From the NCBI RefSeq assembly GCF_012849555.1, contig NZ_CP051685.1:5084001-5148000 (forward strand): a stretch of DNA of 64,000 bases. The letters run 5' to 3'. This document shows positions 29,168 through 38,802 of the stretch, piece by piece. How positions within the stretch are numbered: the stretch's first letter is position 1; every line of letters starts with the position of its first letter. The translations under genes and the position numbers were made by a program. Below the pieces are notes generated by a model. That model saw only the letters and a program-made list of their open reading frames with translations. It was not told where the DNA came from and did not search any database. This DNA comes from Massilia forsythiae (GTDB taxonomy: Bacteria > Pseudomonadota > Gammaproteobacteria > Burkholderiales > Burkholderiaceae_D).

Positions 29168-30562
29168 ATGGCCGCTTTCATGGACAAAGACTTTCTTCTC
29201 ACCACCGACGTCGCCCGCAAGCTGTACCACGAAGTGGCGGCCGGCCTGCCGGTGATCGACTACCACTCGCACCTGCAGCAGGGCGAGATCGCCGAGCGCA
29301 AACGATTCCGCAACATCGCCGAGCTGTGGCTGGGCGGCGACCACTACAAATGGCGCCTGATGCGCACCGCCGGCGTGCCCGAGGAATACTGCACCGGCGA
29401 GCGCTCGGACCGCGAAAAATTCGACGCCTTTTGCCGCGTGCTGCCGCTGGCCATCGGCAACCCGATCTATCACTGGAGCCACCTGGAGCTGCGCCGCATC
29501 TTCGGCATCGACCTGATCATCAACGAAAAGAACGCCGACGCGATCTGGGAACAGGCCAACGCCAAGCTGGCCACGATGGATACCTGGGCTTTCCTGGAAC
29601 AGGCCAAGGTCGAGATCGCCTGCACCACCGACGACCCGGCCGACGACCTGCTGCAGCACGCCGAGATCGCCGCCTCCGCACTCAAGACGCGCGTGCTGCC
29701 GGCCTACCGTCCGGACAAGGCGATGCGCATCAACAACCCCGGCTTCGTCGAGTACGTGGCGCGACTGGCCGACGTCGCCGGCATGCAGATCGATTCCTTT
29801 GCCGGCCTGATCGCCGCGCTGGCCAAGCGCGTGGCCTTCTTCCACGAGCGCGGCGGCCGCATCTCCGACCACGCGATCGACATCGCGCTGCCAACCGTGG
29901 CAGCCACCGATGAACAGCTGGAAGCGATGTTCGCCAAGCGCATGGCGGGCGAACTGCTGAGCGATACGGAACAGGCGCAATACCTGCGCGGCCTGTTGCA
30001 GCGCATCGGCGCCGTGTACGCGGAGTTCGACTGGACCATGTGCTTCCACATCGGCGCCATGCGCAACAACAACCAGCGCATGCTGGACACGCTGGGCCCG
30101 GACACCGGCTTCGACTCGATTTCCGACATGACCACCAGTAACGGCCTGGTCGCGCTGCTGTCGAGCCTGGACGCGAACAAACAGCTGCCGCAGACCATGC
30201 TGTTCAACCTGAACCCGGCGATGAACGAAGTGCTGTCGACCATGATCGGCAACTTCCAGGACGGCAGCGTGGCCGGCAAGGTGCAGTTCGGCCCGGCCTG
30301 GTGGTTCAACGACCACAAGGTCGGCAACCTGGCCCAGCTGGTCGCCTTCGCGAATCACTCGGTGCTCGGCATCTTCGTGGGCATGGTGACCGATTCGCGC
30401 AGCTTCGCGTCCTACCCGCGCCACGACTACTTCCGCCGCCTGGTGTGCCGCCAGCTCGGCGAATGGGTCGAGGGCGGCGAGTATCCGGACGATTTCGACG
30501 CGCTGGCGACGGTGGTGCGCGGCATCTGCTACGACAACGCCAAGAAGTACTTCAAGCTCTAA
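29168..30562 (+). CDS. uxaC: Uronate isomerase UxaC
   Basis: 464 residues, the normal length. It converts D-galacturonate to D-tagaturonate and D-glucuronate to D-fructuronate in the cytoplasm. The segments PVIDYHSHLQQGEIAE with the metal-site His residues, NIAELWLGGDHYKWRLMR and the C-terminal PRHDYFRRLVCRQLGEWVE are typical of UxaC. GCAAGGAGTTTTCACGC stands before the ATG. First gene of the pectin/galacturonate run: uxaA follows after 34 bases and uxaB 21 bases after that. The promoter carries a TGGT-N3-ACCA operator between -35 and -10. Confidence 0.97.
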   Translation: MAAFMDKDFLLTTDVARKLYHEVAAGLPVIDYHSHLQQGEIAERKRFRNIAELWLGGDHYKWRLMRTAGVPEEYCTGERSDREKFDAFCRVLPLAIGNPIYHWSHLELRRIFGIDLIINEKNADAIWEQANAKLATMDTWAFLEQAKVEIACTTDDPADDLLQHAEIAASALKTRVLPAYRPDKAMRINNPGFVEYVARLADVAGMQIDSFAGLIAALAKRVAFFHERGGRISDHAIDIALPTVAATDEQLEAMFAKRMAGELLSDTEQAQYLRGLLQRIGAVYAEFDWTMCFHIGAMRNNNQRMLDTLGPDTGFDSISDMTTSNGLVALLSSLDANKQLPQTMLFNLNPAMNEVLSTMIGNFQDGSVAGKVQFGPAWWFNDHKVGNLAQLVAFANHSVLGIFVGMVTDSRSFASYPRHDYFRRLVCRQLGEWVEGGEYPDDFDALATVVRGICYDNAKKYFKL

Positions 30563-30596
30563 TCCCGAAGCCAAGCACAAGAAAAGGCTGCATTTC

Positions 30597-32207
30597 ATGC
30601 AACGAGTAATCTGCATCCATCCGGACGACAGCATGCTGGTCGCCCTGGCCGACCTGGCGCCGGGCGACGTCGTCACCTGGAACGATGAGAACATCCTGGT
30701 CTCGACGCCGGTCAAGACCAAGCACAAGCTGGCGCGCCGCGCCTTCGCCGAGGGCGACCTCCTGAGCATGTACGGCGTGGTGGTCGGCAAGGCCACCCAG
30801 CCGATCCGCAAGGGCGAGGCGGTCACCACGGAAAACCTGGCGCACCATGCGGCGGAAGTCGAGATCGGCGAGTCGAAACCCTACACCTGGACGCCGCCCG
30901 ACGTCGCCGACCTGGCCGAGGCCACCTTCGACGGCGTGGTGCGTGCCGACGGCCGCGTCGGCACCGCCAACTACTGGCTGATCTTCCCGCTGGTGTTCTG
31001 CGAGAACCGCAACGTCGAGCATTTGCGGAACGCCCTGGAACGTCCGCTCGGCTACGCCACCGACGACCTGGCGGCGCTGACGCTGTCGCTGCTGGGCGAG
31101 GACATGGCGGCATTTGAAGCACCAGCGAAGCCCGTGGTGCGTCCCTTTCCGAACCTGGACGGCGTGCGCGTGATCACCCACAACGGCGGCTGCGGCGGCA
31201 CCCGCGCCGACGCCCGCTCGCTGTGCAAGGTGCTGTCGAGCTATGCCGACCACCCCAACGTGGCCGGCATCACCGTGTTCTCGCTGGGCTGCCAGAACGC
31301 GCAGATCGGCATGTTCAAGGACGCGCTGGCCAGGCAGAACCCGCACTTCGACAAGCCGGTGCTGATGTACGAACAGCAGCAGTGGGACAGCGAGGAAGCG
31401 ATGATGAAGGCGGTGCTGCAGGACACGCTGGCGCACCTGAAGGATGCCAACAAGGTCACGCGCCGGCCGATGCCGCTGTCGCATCTGAAGATTGGCGTGA
31501 AATGCGGCGGTTCCGACGGCTTTTCCGGCATCTCGGCCAACCCGGCCATGGGCTACGTGTCGGACATGGTGGTCGCCGTGGGCGGCTCCTCGATCCTGGC
31601 CGAGTTCCCGGAACTGTGCGGCGTCGAGGCCAACCTGATCGAGCGCTGCGTGCAAGACGAGGATAAACGCCGCTTCCTGGGCATGATGCGCGACTTCGAG
31701 CAGCGCGCGCTGGCGGTCGGCACCCACTTCGCCGACAACCCGAGCCCGGGCAACATCCGCGACGGCCTGATCACCGACGCCATGAAGTCGGCCGGCGCCG
31801 CCAAGAAGGGCGGCACCTCGCCGATCGTCTCGGTGCTGGATTACGCGGAGCAGACCGACAAGCCCGGCCTGTCGCTGCTGTGCACCCCGGGCGGCGACGT
31901 CGAATCGGTGACCGGCATCGTGGCCTCGGGCGCCAACGTCGTGCTGTTCTCCACCGGTCTGGGCACGCCGACCGGCAACCCGATCGTGCCGGTGCTGAAA
32001 ATTTCCAGCAACACCCGCGTGGCGACCAAGCTGAAGGACCTGATCGACTTCGATTGCGGCCCGATCATCGAGGGCACGCCGCTGCCGCAGGTGGCGCGCG
32101 GCCTGTTCGACATGGTGGTGGCCACCGCCGGCGGCAAGTACACCTGCAAGGCCGACCGCCTGCAGCAGTACGACTTCATATTCTGGAAGCGCGATATTTC
32201 GCTCTGA
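30597..32207 (+). CDS. uxaA: Altronate dehydratase UxaA
   Basis: 536 residues; somewhat longer than the 495-residue E. coli enzyme. It dehydrates D-altronate to 2-keto-3-deoxygluconate. The N-terminal SAF-like domain (MQRVICIHPDDSMLVALADL to about residue 95) and the large C-terminal domain with RVGTANYWLIFPLVFCENRN, HNGGCGGTRADA and KCGGSDGFSGISANPAMG are in the family order. The catalytic part binds iron or manganese through conserved His/Cys/Asp residues. It lies between uxaC and uxaB in one run with short gaps, in keeping with one transcript. Confidence 0.96.
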   Translation: MQRVICIHPDDSMLVALADLAPGDVVTWNDENILVSTPVKTKHKLARRAFAEGDLLSMYGVVVGKATQPIRKGEAVTTENLAHHAAEVEIGESKPYTWTPPDVADLAEATFDGVVRADGRVGTANYWLIFPLVFCENRNVEHLRNALERPLGYATDDLAALTLSLLGEDMAAFEAPAKPVVRPFPNLDGVRVITHNGGCGGTRADARSLCKVLSSYADHPNVAGITVFSLGCQNAQIGMFKDALARQNPHFDKPVLMYEQQQWDSEEAMMKAVLQDTLAHLKDANKVTRRPMPLSHLKIGVKCGGSDGFSGISANPAMGYVSDMVVAVGGSSILAEFPELCGVEANLIERCVQDEDKRRFLGMMRDFEQRALAVGTHFADNPSPGNIRDGLITDAMKSAGAAKKGGTSPIVSVLDYAEQTDKPGLSLLCTPGGDVESVTGIVASGANVVLFSTGLGTPTGNPIVPVLKISSNTRVATKLKDLIDFDCGPIIEGTPLPQVARGLFDMVVATAGGKYTCKADRLQQYDFIFWKRDISL

Positions 32208-32228
32208 CGGAACAGCATCAAGGAAAAC

Positions 32229-33668
32229 ATGGAACAGCTACACCGCAGCGCGCCGTTCGCGCTGCCCATCAAGGTCCTGCAGTTCGGCCAGGGCAACTTC
32301 ATGCGCGGCTTCTTCGATTGGCAGGTCGACCTGCTGAACGAGCGCACCGGGCTGGATGCCGGCGTGGTGATCGTGCGCCCGCGCGGCGGCAAGCCGGGCG
32401 CCGATGCCACCCCGCTGCTGGACGTGCAGGACGGCCTGTTCACCGTGCTGGTGCGCGGCCTGGACGAAGCCGGCAACGCCGTCAAGGCCTACCGCAAAGT
32501 CGAGTGCGTGCAGCGCGAGATCGATCCCAACGCCGCCTATGGGGATTACCTGGCGCTGGCCGCCAATCCGGATGTGCGCTTCGTGGTCTCGAACACCACC
32601 GAGGCCGGCATCGCCGTCAACGACAGCGACCGCTTCGACGATGCGCCGCCCGTGGCCTTTCCGGCCAAGCTGGCCCAGTTCATGTTCGCACGCTGGCAGG
32701 CCTTCGAAGGCGCGGCCGACAAGGGCCTGGTGCTGCTGCCGTGCGAGCTGATCGACAAGAACGGCCCGGCCCTGAAGGCCGCGGTGCTGCACTTCGCGCG
32801 CCTGTGGAAGCTGGACGCCGGCTTCGCCGGCTGGGTCGAGAACGCCTGTACCTTCTGCTCGACGCTGGTCGACCGCATCGTCACCGGCTACCCGGCGGCG
32901 GATGCCGAGCAGGTGGCCCGGGACCTGGGCTACCAGGACCGGTTCCTGGTCGCGGCCGAATACTATTACCTGTTCGTGATCCAGGGGCCGAGCTGGGTCG
33001 GCGAGGAGCTGAAGCTGGCCGGCGCCGGCCTCAACGTGAAACTCGTCGACGACATTACGCCGTATAAAAAGCGCAAGGTCGGCATCCTCAACGGCGGCCA
33101 CACCGCGCTGGTGCCGGTGGCCCTGCTGGCCGGCCTGGAAGCGGTGGGTCCGGCGGTCGAGGATGCCGCCGTCGGCGCCTTTTTGCGCGCCGCCATCGAC
33201 GAGGAGATCATCCCGGCGCTGGAGATGGACCGCGCCGCGCTGCGCGATTTCGCCGGCGACGTGCTGCGCCGTTTCCGCAACCCGGCCATCCACCACAAGC
33301 TGTCGGCGATCGCCTTGAACAGCTGGAGCAAGTTCGCCGCGCGCGTGATGCCGCAGCTGCTGCGCTACGCCGAGCTGAACGCCGGCCGCCTGCCGCGCCG
33401 CCTGGTGCTGGCGCTGGCCGCCACGATGGTGCTGTACCGCGGCGCGGTAATCGACCTGTCCGACGACGCCGCCACGCTCGACTGGTTCCGCCAGGGCTGG
33501 GCGCAGGTCGATGCCGGCGCCTGGTCGCACGCGCAGCTGGCCGCCGGCTGGCTGGCCAACGGCGCGCTGTGGGGCAGGGACCTGAACGCCGTGCCCGGCC
33601 TGGCCGACGCGGTCACGCTCGCGCTCGAGCAGATCGGCCAGCAGGGCATCCGCGCACTGCTGGACTGA
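32229..33668 (+). CDS. uxaB: Tagaturonate reductase (altronate oxidoreductase) UxaB
   Basis: 479 residues. It reduces D-tagaturonate to D-altronate with NADH, between the UxaC and UxaA steps. The nucleotide-binding start VLQFGQGNFMRGFFDWQVD, the motif FVVSNTTEAGI and the substrate-site segment KRKVGILNGGHTALVPVALL with the conserved Lys/Asn are those of UxaB in the mannitol dehydrogenase family. This fits galacturonate rather than glucuronate use: the UxuA/UxuB pair for glucuronate is not present in the window. AAGGAAAAC lies before the ATG. Confidence 0.96.
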   Translation: MEQLHRSAPFALPIKVLQFGQGNFMRGFFDWQVDLLNERTGLDAGVVIVRPRGGKPGADATPLLDVQDGLFTVLVRGLDEAGNAVKAYRKVECVQREIDPNAAYGDYLALAANPDVRFVVSNTTEAGIAVNDSDRFDDAPPVAFPAKLAQFMFARWQAFEGAADKGLVLLPCELIDKNGPALKAAVLHFARLWKLDAGFAGWVENACTFCSTLVDRIVTGYPAADAEQVARDLGYQDRFLVAAEYYYLFVIQGPSWVGEELKLAGAGLNVKLVDDITPYKKRKVGILNGGHTALVPVALLAGLEAVGPAVEDAAVGAFLRAAIDEEIIPALEMDRAALRDFAGDVLRRFRNPAIHHKLSAIALNSWSKFAARVMPQLLRYAELNAGRLPRRLVLALAATMVLYRGAVIDLSDDAATLDWFRQGWAQVDAGAWSHAQLAAGWLANGALWGRDLNAVPGLADAVTLALEQIGQQGIRALLD

Positions 33669-33763
33669 ACCCACCCTTCACCTAAAGAGGCCGCCCACGG
33701 CCCCGGATGGCGCACGCCCGGCGTGCGCACGCCACCCCTTTGCCCGCAGCGGCAGGAGACAAC

Positions 33764-35071
33764 ATGAACAAGATGAAAGGCATGCGCTGGTGGATGGTCG
33801 GACTGGTCACGTTCGGCCTGATCGTCAACTACCTGGCGCGCAACACCCTGTCGGTCGCCGCGCCGACCATGATGAAGGACCTGTCGATCACCACCACCGA
33901 GTATTCGTACATCGTGGTGGCCTGGCAGATCTGCTACGCGGTGATGCAGCCGGTGGCCGGTTTCGTGCTGGACGCGGTCGGCACCAAGATCGGCTTCGCC
34001 GCGTTCGCGCTGGCCTGGTCGGTGGCCTGCGCCGGCGCCGCGCTGGCCAGCGGCTGGCAGAGCATGGCCTTCTTCCGCGGCCTACTGGGCCTGACCGAGG
34101 CGGCCGGCATCCCGGCCGGCGTGAAAGCGACCACCGAATGGTTCCCGGCGAAGGAGCGCTCGGTGGCGATCGGCTGGTTCAACATCGGTTCCTCGATCGG
34201 CGCCCTGTGCGCGCCGCCGCTGGTGGTCTGGACCATCCTGCACGGTACCTGGCAGATGTCCTTCGTCGTGGTCGGCGCCATCGGCATCGTCTGGACGCTG
34301 CTGTGGGTGCTGTTCTACAAGCACCCGCGCGACCAGAAGCGCCTGTCGGACGCCGAGCGCGACTACATCCTGTCCGGCCAGGACACGGCCTTCCAGGACG
34401 CGCCGGGCCAGGGCAGCGTGGCCAAGGCCTCGTGGAAGCAGATCGTCAGGAGCCGCAACTTCTGGTCGATCGCGATCCCGCGCTTCCTGTCGGAACCGGC
34501 GTGGCAGACCTTCAACGCCTGGATTCCGCTGTACATGGCGACCGAGCGCCACATGGACCTGAAAGAGATCGCCGCCTTCGCCTGGTTGCCGTTCCTGGCC
34601 GCCGACATTGGCTGCGTGCTGGGCGGCTACCTGTCGCCGCTGTTCCACAAGCATTTCAAGGTATCGCTGTTCAACTCGCGCAAGTGGGTCATGACCGTGG
34701 GCGCGCTGTCGATGGTGGCGCCGGGCTGCATCGGCCTGGTGGCCAGCCCCTACACCGCGATCTTCCTGCTGTGCATCGGCGGCTTCGCGCACCAGGTGCT
34801 GTCCGGCGCGCTGTATTCGATCACGTCGGACGTGTTCGGCAAGAACGAGGTGGCCACCGCCACCGGCCTGGCCGGCATGTCCGGCTACCTGGGCGCGACC
34901 GTGTTCACGCTGGTGTTCGGCGTGCTGGTCAAGGTCGTCGGCTACAGCCCGCTGTTCGCGGTGCTGGCGGTGTTCGACGTACTGGCCTGCATCGTGGTGT
35001 GGTCGCTGGTGCGCGACAAGAGCGGCCCGAATTCTCCCATCAAACCGAGACCGTCCCTGAAGACGGCTTAG
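33764..35071 (+). CDS. ExuT-like hexuronate transporter (MFS, ACS family)
   Basis: 435 residues with twelve helices. The N-terminus RWWMVGLVTFGLIVNYLARN, the motif VWQICYAVMQPVAGFVLD-like loop (read AWQICYAVMQPVAGFVLD) and GLTEAAGIPAGVKATTEWFP are those of the anion:cation symporter group that includes ExuT and GudP. It should bring galacturonate or glucuronate across the inner membrane with protons. GGCAGGAGACAAC precedes the ATG at 33764; the frame is open further upstream but without a start of equal quality. It follows uxaB after 95 bases and stands before the porin gene. Confidence 0.9.
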   Translation: MNKMKGMRWWMVGLVTFGLIVNYLARNTLSVAAPTMMKDLSITTTEYSYIVVAWQICYAVMQPVAGFVLDAVGTKIGFAAFALAWSVACAGAALASGWQSMAFFRGLLGLTEAAGIPAGVKATTEWFPAKERSVAIGWFNIGSSIGALCAPPLVVWTILHGTWQMSFVVVGAIGIVWTLLWVLFYKHPRDQKRLSDAERDYILSGQDTAFQDAPGQGSVAKASWKQIVRSRNFWSIAIPRFLSEPAWQTFNAWIPLYMATERHMDLKEIAAFAWLPFLAADIGCVLGGYLSPLFHKHFKVSLFNSRKWVMTVGALSMVAPGCIGLVASPYTAIFLLCIGGFAHQVLSGALYSITSDVFGKNEVATATGLAGMSGYLGATVFTLVFGVLVKVVGYSPLFAVLAVFDVLACIVVWSLVRDKSGPNSPIKPRPSLKTA

Positions 35072-35194
35072 GCCCTGTATCAGCAGGTCCGACCCGAGCA
35101 ACCAAGCTGCAAGCAATGACGTAAGAGCAGTACTGGTTTTTTGCATGAAGCCCGCGCGAGCGGGTGCCAACTACACAAAGCAAGAGAGCATCAC

Positions 35195-36469
35195 ATGACG
35201 CAATTCATCATCGCCAGGAAGACCGTCCTGGCAGCCGCAGCCCTGGCATGCCTGGCAAACGCGGCCCAGGCCGAGACCACCCTCGGCGAACTGGCCAACC
35301 TGAAGGTCGACACCACCATCTACGGCTTCCTCAACGGACAGCTGGAATCGGTGCGCGCCACCGGCGGCGCGACGCCGTACGACAGCCGCGGCCGCGTCTC
35401 GGACGGCAATTCGCGCCTGGGCTTCCGCGGCAACATCGGCGTGACCGACGATTTGAAGGGCGTGTGGCAGATCGAAGCCGCGCTCAACAACTTCGACCAG
35501 GGCGGCGTGAACAACCGCGGCGAATCGACCTCGCTGACCTCGCGCAACACCTACGTCGGCATCGAGAGCGCCCGCTTCGGCACCTTCGTGGTCGGCAACA
35601 ACGATTCCGTGTACCGCAGCCTGATCGGTTCGGGCGGCGAACTGGGCGGCAACCTGGGCCTGACCGTGCGCGGCCTGGACGTCTGGAACAACACCTCGGC
35701 CCAGTTGTCCGGCAACGCCGACAGCATCTTCTCGCGCGGCGAGGCGCGCTACAAGAACTCGGCGCACTACCTGTCGCCGGTGGTCTACGGCCTGCAGGTC
35801 GGCGCGTCCTACGGCTTCGACGAAAGCCAGGACAGCAACACCGACCGCGGCCGCTGGTCGGTGGCCGCCAAGTACGTCTGGGGTCCGCTGTCGCTGGGCC
35901 TCGGCTACGACCGCCAGAACAACACCGGGGTCAACACCACCGCGCTGGTCGAAGGCATCGGCTTCCGCACCATGGATTCGTCGGGCGTGAACACCAGCTT
36001 CGCCAAGGCGGTGGCGACGTACCGCCTGCCGACCCATACCACCATCGGCCTCGGCTTCGAGCAGGGCAAGTACGGCTACGAGGATGCCCCGGTGCCGACC
36101 GCCGGCAGCTTCTACACCGGCGTCACCTACGGCAGCATGAAGCAGAACGCGGTCATGGCCTCGGTGACCCAGCAGGTCGGCCGCGCCACCGTGATGGCCT
36201 CGGCCGGCAAGCTGTTCGACCTCAGGAACGCGACCTTCGCGCGCGCCGGCGACTACCGCGCCAACCAGTACTCGCTGGGCGCGATCTACGACCTGAACCG
36301 CTACCTGAGCCCGTACGTGTACTACACCAAGATCCGCAACGGCAGCCAGCAGAGCGTGAACCTGGGCCAGTCGCCGATCTACAGCAACAACAGCGGCTCG
36401 GAAGACGCCTTCCTGGCGCCGGGCAACAGCCCGCGCGCCTTCGGCATCGGCCTGATCGCGCGCTTCTGA
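35195..36469 (+). CDS. Gram-negative porin
   Basis: 424 residues. Signal peptide ending in NAAQA-ETTL, then a 16-strand type barrel with the beta-proteobacterial porin signature (TTIYGFLNGQLESVRATGG, SRLGFRGNIGVTDDLKGVWQ, RNTYVGIESARFGTFVVGN) and a C-terminal Phe (FGIGLIARF). It forms a passive channel in the outer membrane. Its place between the hexuronate transporter and the polygalacturonase suggests that it admits galacturonate or short oligogalacturonates; this is inferred from context. No strong ribosome site, but CAAGAGAGCATCAC lies before the ATG. Confidence 0.92.
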   Translation: MTQFIIARKTVLAAAALACLANAAQAETTLGELANLKVDTTIYGFLNGQLESVRATGGATPYDSRGRVSDGNSRLGFRGNIGVTDDLKGVWQIEAALNNFDQGGVNNRGESTSLTSRNTYVGIESARFGTFVVGNNDSVYRSLIGSGGELGGNLGLTVRGLDVWNNTSAQLSGNADSIFSRGEARYKNSAHYLSPVVYGLQVGASYGFDESQDSNTDRGRWSVAAKYVWGPLSLGLGYDRQNNTGVNTTALVEGIGFRTMDSSGVNTSFAKAVATYRLPTHTTIGLGFEQGKYGYEDAPVPTAGSFYTGVTYGSMKQNAVMASVTQQVGRATVMASAGKLFDLRNATFARAGDYRANQYSLGAIYDLNRYLSPYVYYTKIRNGSQQSVNLGQSPIYSNNSGSEDAFLAPGNSPRAFGIGLIARF

Positions 36470-36545
36470 TCGCGCGCTTTTGATCGCGCCCGCGGCCGCA
36501 CGCACTTCGACATACGAAACACATAAAGAGACACCGGAGCAGCAC

Positions 36546-38693
36546 ATGAACCAGCAACACCACAAACCGGCCGCCACCCGCGCGCGCCTGATCCTGCCGA
36601 TGGCCGCCGCGGTCGCGGCCGCCCTGTCCGCCTGCGGCGGGGGCGGCGGCGGCGGCTCGGCCGAATCGGCGGTCGCCTACACCGCCGGCGCCGTGTACCA
36701 GGTCGGCACCACCACCTACGACGCCAACCTGCCGGCCGAGCCGACCCTGCCGACCGACGCGCAAGTCTGCGCCACGCTGGAAGCGAGCAACAACCTGGTG
36801 CGCCGTCCGGACGGCTCGCTGCCGCCGGAAGCCGACCCGAGCAAGGCCGGCGTAGGCGTGGCCGCCGACGCCGCCGTGATCAACCCGGACCAGGCCCGCA
36901 TCCAGGCCGCGCTGGACGCCTGCGGCGCCGCCGTGGAAGCGGAAGTCGGCGCCAAGATCGCCGCCGCCGACGCCAGCGCCACCGCCAGCCAGAAGGCGGC
37001 GGCCAAGCCGAACGTCAACATCGCCGGCGTCTCGGGCGAGGAACTGGCCAAGCCGGCATACAAAGCCAGCAAGTTCGCGGTGCGCCTAGTGGTGAACTCC
37101 AAGGGCCCGGGCAACGGCTTCATCTCCGGCCCGCTGACCTTGCCGTCCGGCGTGACCCTGTGGATCGACAAGGGCGCCACCCTGTACGCCACGCGCGATG
37201 CGAAAGCCTATTCGCCCAACGCGGCCGGCCCGTACTGCGCCAACACCGCGGTGTCCGCCACCAAGGCCGGTTCCTCGTCGAACTGCTCGCCCCTGATCGG
37301 CGGCAACAACCTGGTCAACGCGGCGGTGATGGGCGACGGCGCCATCGACAGCCGCGGCTACGCCGAGATCGTCACCACCGACAAGCTGTACCCGATCATG
37401 AAGGTCGACCAGACCTGCTCGAACACCTACGCCGCCTACGCCAAGGGCCAGCAGGCCGCCGACAACACCCCGTGCGACGACGGCGGCACCTTCGTCAACT
37501 CGAAGTCCTCGGTGCGCAACATGACCTGGTGGGACCTGGCCTACCTGGGCAACATGGTCCAGAACGGCACCACCGGCTACGGTTCGCAGTCGAACTTCCG
37601 CATGATGGTGTTCAACTACGCCAAGAACCTGACCCTGTACCGCATCACCCTCAACAACAGCGCCAACTTCCACGTGGTGCCGAGCGGCGTCGACGGCCTG
37701 ACCGTGTGGGGCGTGAAGGTGCAGACGCCGTCGCTGGCGGCGTTCGCCAACCCGGCCGGCAACGGCAACCCGCTGTACACCGGCGAGGTGTTCACCGAAG
37801 ACAACGTCAAGAATACCGACGCCTTCGACCCGGGTTCGTCCTCGAAGGCGATCTCCGACTACCTCGGCACCGGCAGCAGCACCAAGTCGGCCGCCAAGAT
37901 GTCGTTCGACGGCTACCTGAAGAACTTCGTGTTCGCCTATAACTACGTGTCGACCGGCGACGACGACATGGCGTTCAAGGGCAGCCAGAACCCGAGCCCG
38001 GCAGGTTCCGGCCTGCCCGGCATCGACGGCAACCGCGACGTCCGCTCCGACCGCAAGTACGGCATGGTGGTGGCGCACAACCACATCTACTACGGCCACG
38101 GCATCTCGGTCGGCTCCGAGACCAATGCCGGCGTGACCAACATCGAGGTCTACGACAATGCCTTCAGCGATTCGGAAGAGGGCTTGCGCATCAAGTCGGA
38201 CTATGCGCGCGGCGGCGAGGTCAGCAACGTGCACTACAAGAACATCTGCGTCAAGGATGCGCTGAACGCACTGCTGTTCACCCCGTACTACTCGACCAAG
38301 GCGCTGCCGGCGGCCGGCCCGCTGTTCCCGAACTTCCATGACATCACCATGGAAAACGTGCGCATCCAGGGCAAGTCGGCGGTCAAGCTGCAGGGCTTCC
38401 AGGCGAATACCGGCGGCTTCGGCAACCCGCAATACCCGCTGGGCATGACCATGACCAACGTGGTGGCGGACGCGCCGGACAGCATCGCGCTGACCACCTC
38501 GGACGCCAACCTGACGATCAAGGGCGTGAACCTGCCGCTGATCGCGAATGCGGACAACCGCAACCTGATCAACGGCGTGCCGACCAAGGCGGTCGATCCG
38601 TCCAAGGTGGTGGATTGCTCGCGCGCCTACGTCGACTTCCCGGCCATCGGCTCCTCGAACTTCTTCGGGTCGACCTGGGACTCGCGCAAGTAA
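36546..38693 (+). CDS. Exported GH28 polygalacturonase (lipoprotein)
   Basis: 715 residues. A signal peptide ends in the lipobox LSAC, followed by seven Gly and a Ser/Ala linker, so the enzyme is lipid-anchored. It hydrolyses alpha-1,4 bonds in polygalacturonate. The GH28 catalytic and binding motifs are in order: NTD at 423-425, DDD at 472-474 (the usual DD pair), GHG at 517-519 and RIK at 548-550; the body is a right-handed beta-helix. The N-terminal 180 residues are larger than in short polygalacturonases and Ala-rich, of unknown use. CGGAG lies six bases before the ATG. It follows the porin gene and ends before a strong terminator. Confidence 0.95.
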   Translation: MNQQHHKPAATRARLILPMAAAVAAALSACGGGGGGGSAESAVAYTAGAVYQVGTTTYDANLPAEPTLPTDAQVCATLEASNNLVRRPDGSLPPEADPSKAGVGVAADAAVINPDQARIQAALDACGAAVEAEVGAKIAAADASATASQKAAAKPNVNIAGVSGEELAKPAYKASKFAVRLVVNSKGPGNGFISGPLTLPSGVTLWIDKGATLYATRDAKAYSPNAAGPYCANTAVSATKAGSSSNCSPLIGGNNLVNAAVMGDGAIDSRGYAEIVTTDKLYPIMKVDQTCSNTYAAYAKGQQAADNTPCDDGGTFVNSKSSVRNMTWWDLAYLGNMVQNGTTGYGSQSNFRMMVFNYAKNLTLYRITLNNSANFHVVPSGVDGLTVWGVKVQTPSLAAFANPAGNGNPLYTGEVFTEDNVKNTDAFDPGSSSKAISDYLGTGSSTKSAAKMSFDGYLKNFVFAYNYVSTGDDDMAFKGSQNPSPAGSGLPGIDGNRDVRSDRKYGMVVAHNHIYYGHGISVGSETNAGVTNIEVYDNAFSDSEEGLRIKSDYARGGEVSNVHYKNICVKDALNALLFTPYYSTKALPAAGPLFPNFHDITMENVRIQGKSAVKLQGFQANTGGFGNPQYPLGMTMTNVVADAPDSIALTTSDANLTIKGVNLPLIANADNRNLINGVPTKAVDPSKVVDCSRAYVDFPAIGSSNFFGSTWDSRK

Positions 38694-38730
38694 TATTGCA
38701 GCACGGCGGCCCGCGCAGGCCGGCCGCCGG

Positions 38731-38763
38731 CCCCGTCTGCCCCGCGGCGGGCGGGGTTTTTTT
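38731..38763 (+). terminator. Rho-independent terminator after the polygalacturonase gene
   Basis: CCCCGTCTGCC (38731-38741) and GGCGGGCGGGG (38746-38756) pair over eleven bases with two G-U pairs and a CCGC loop, followed by seven T. It should end the porin/polygalacturonase transcript. Confidence 0.85.
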
Positions 38764-38802
38764 ACGAACACGACGACAACGATGTCAATTACGAGGAACG
38801 AC

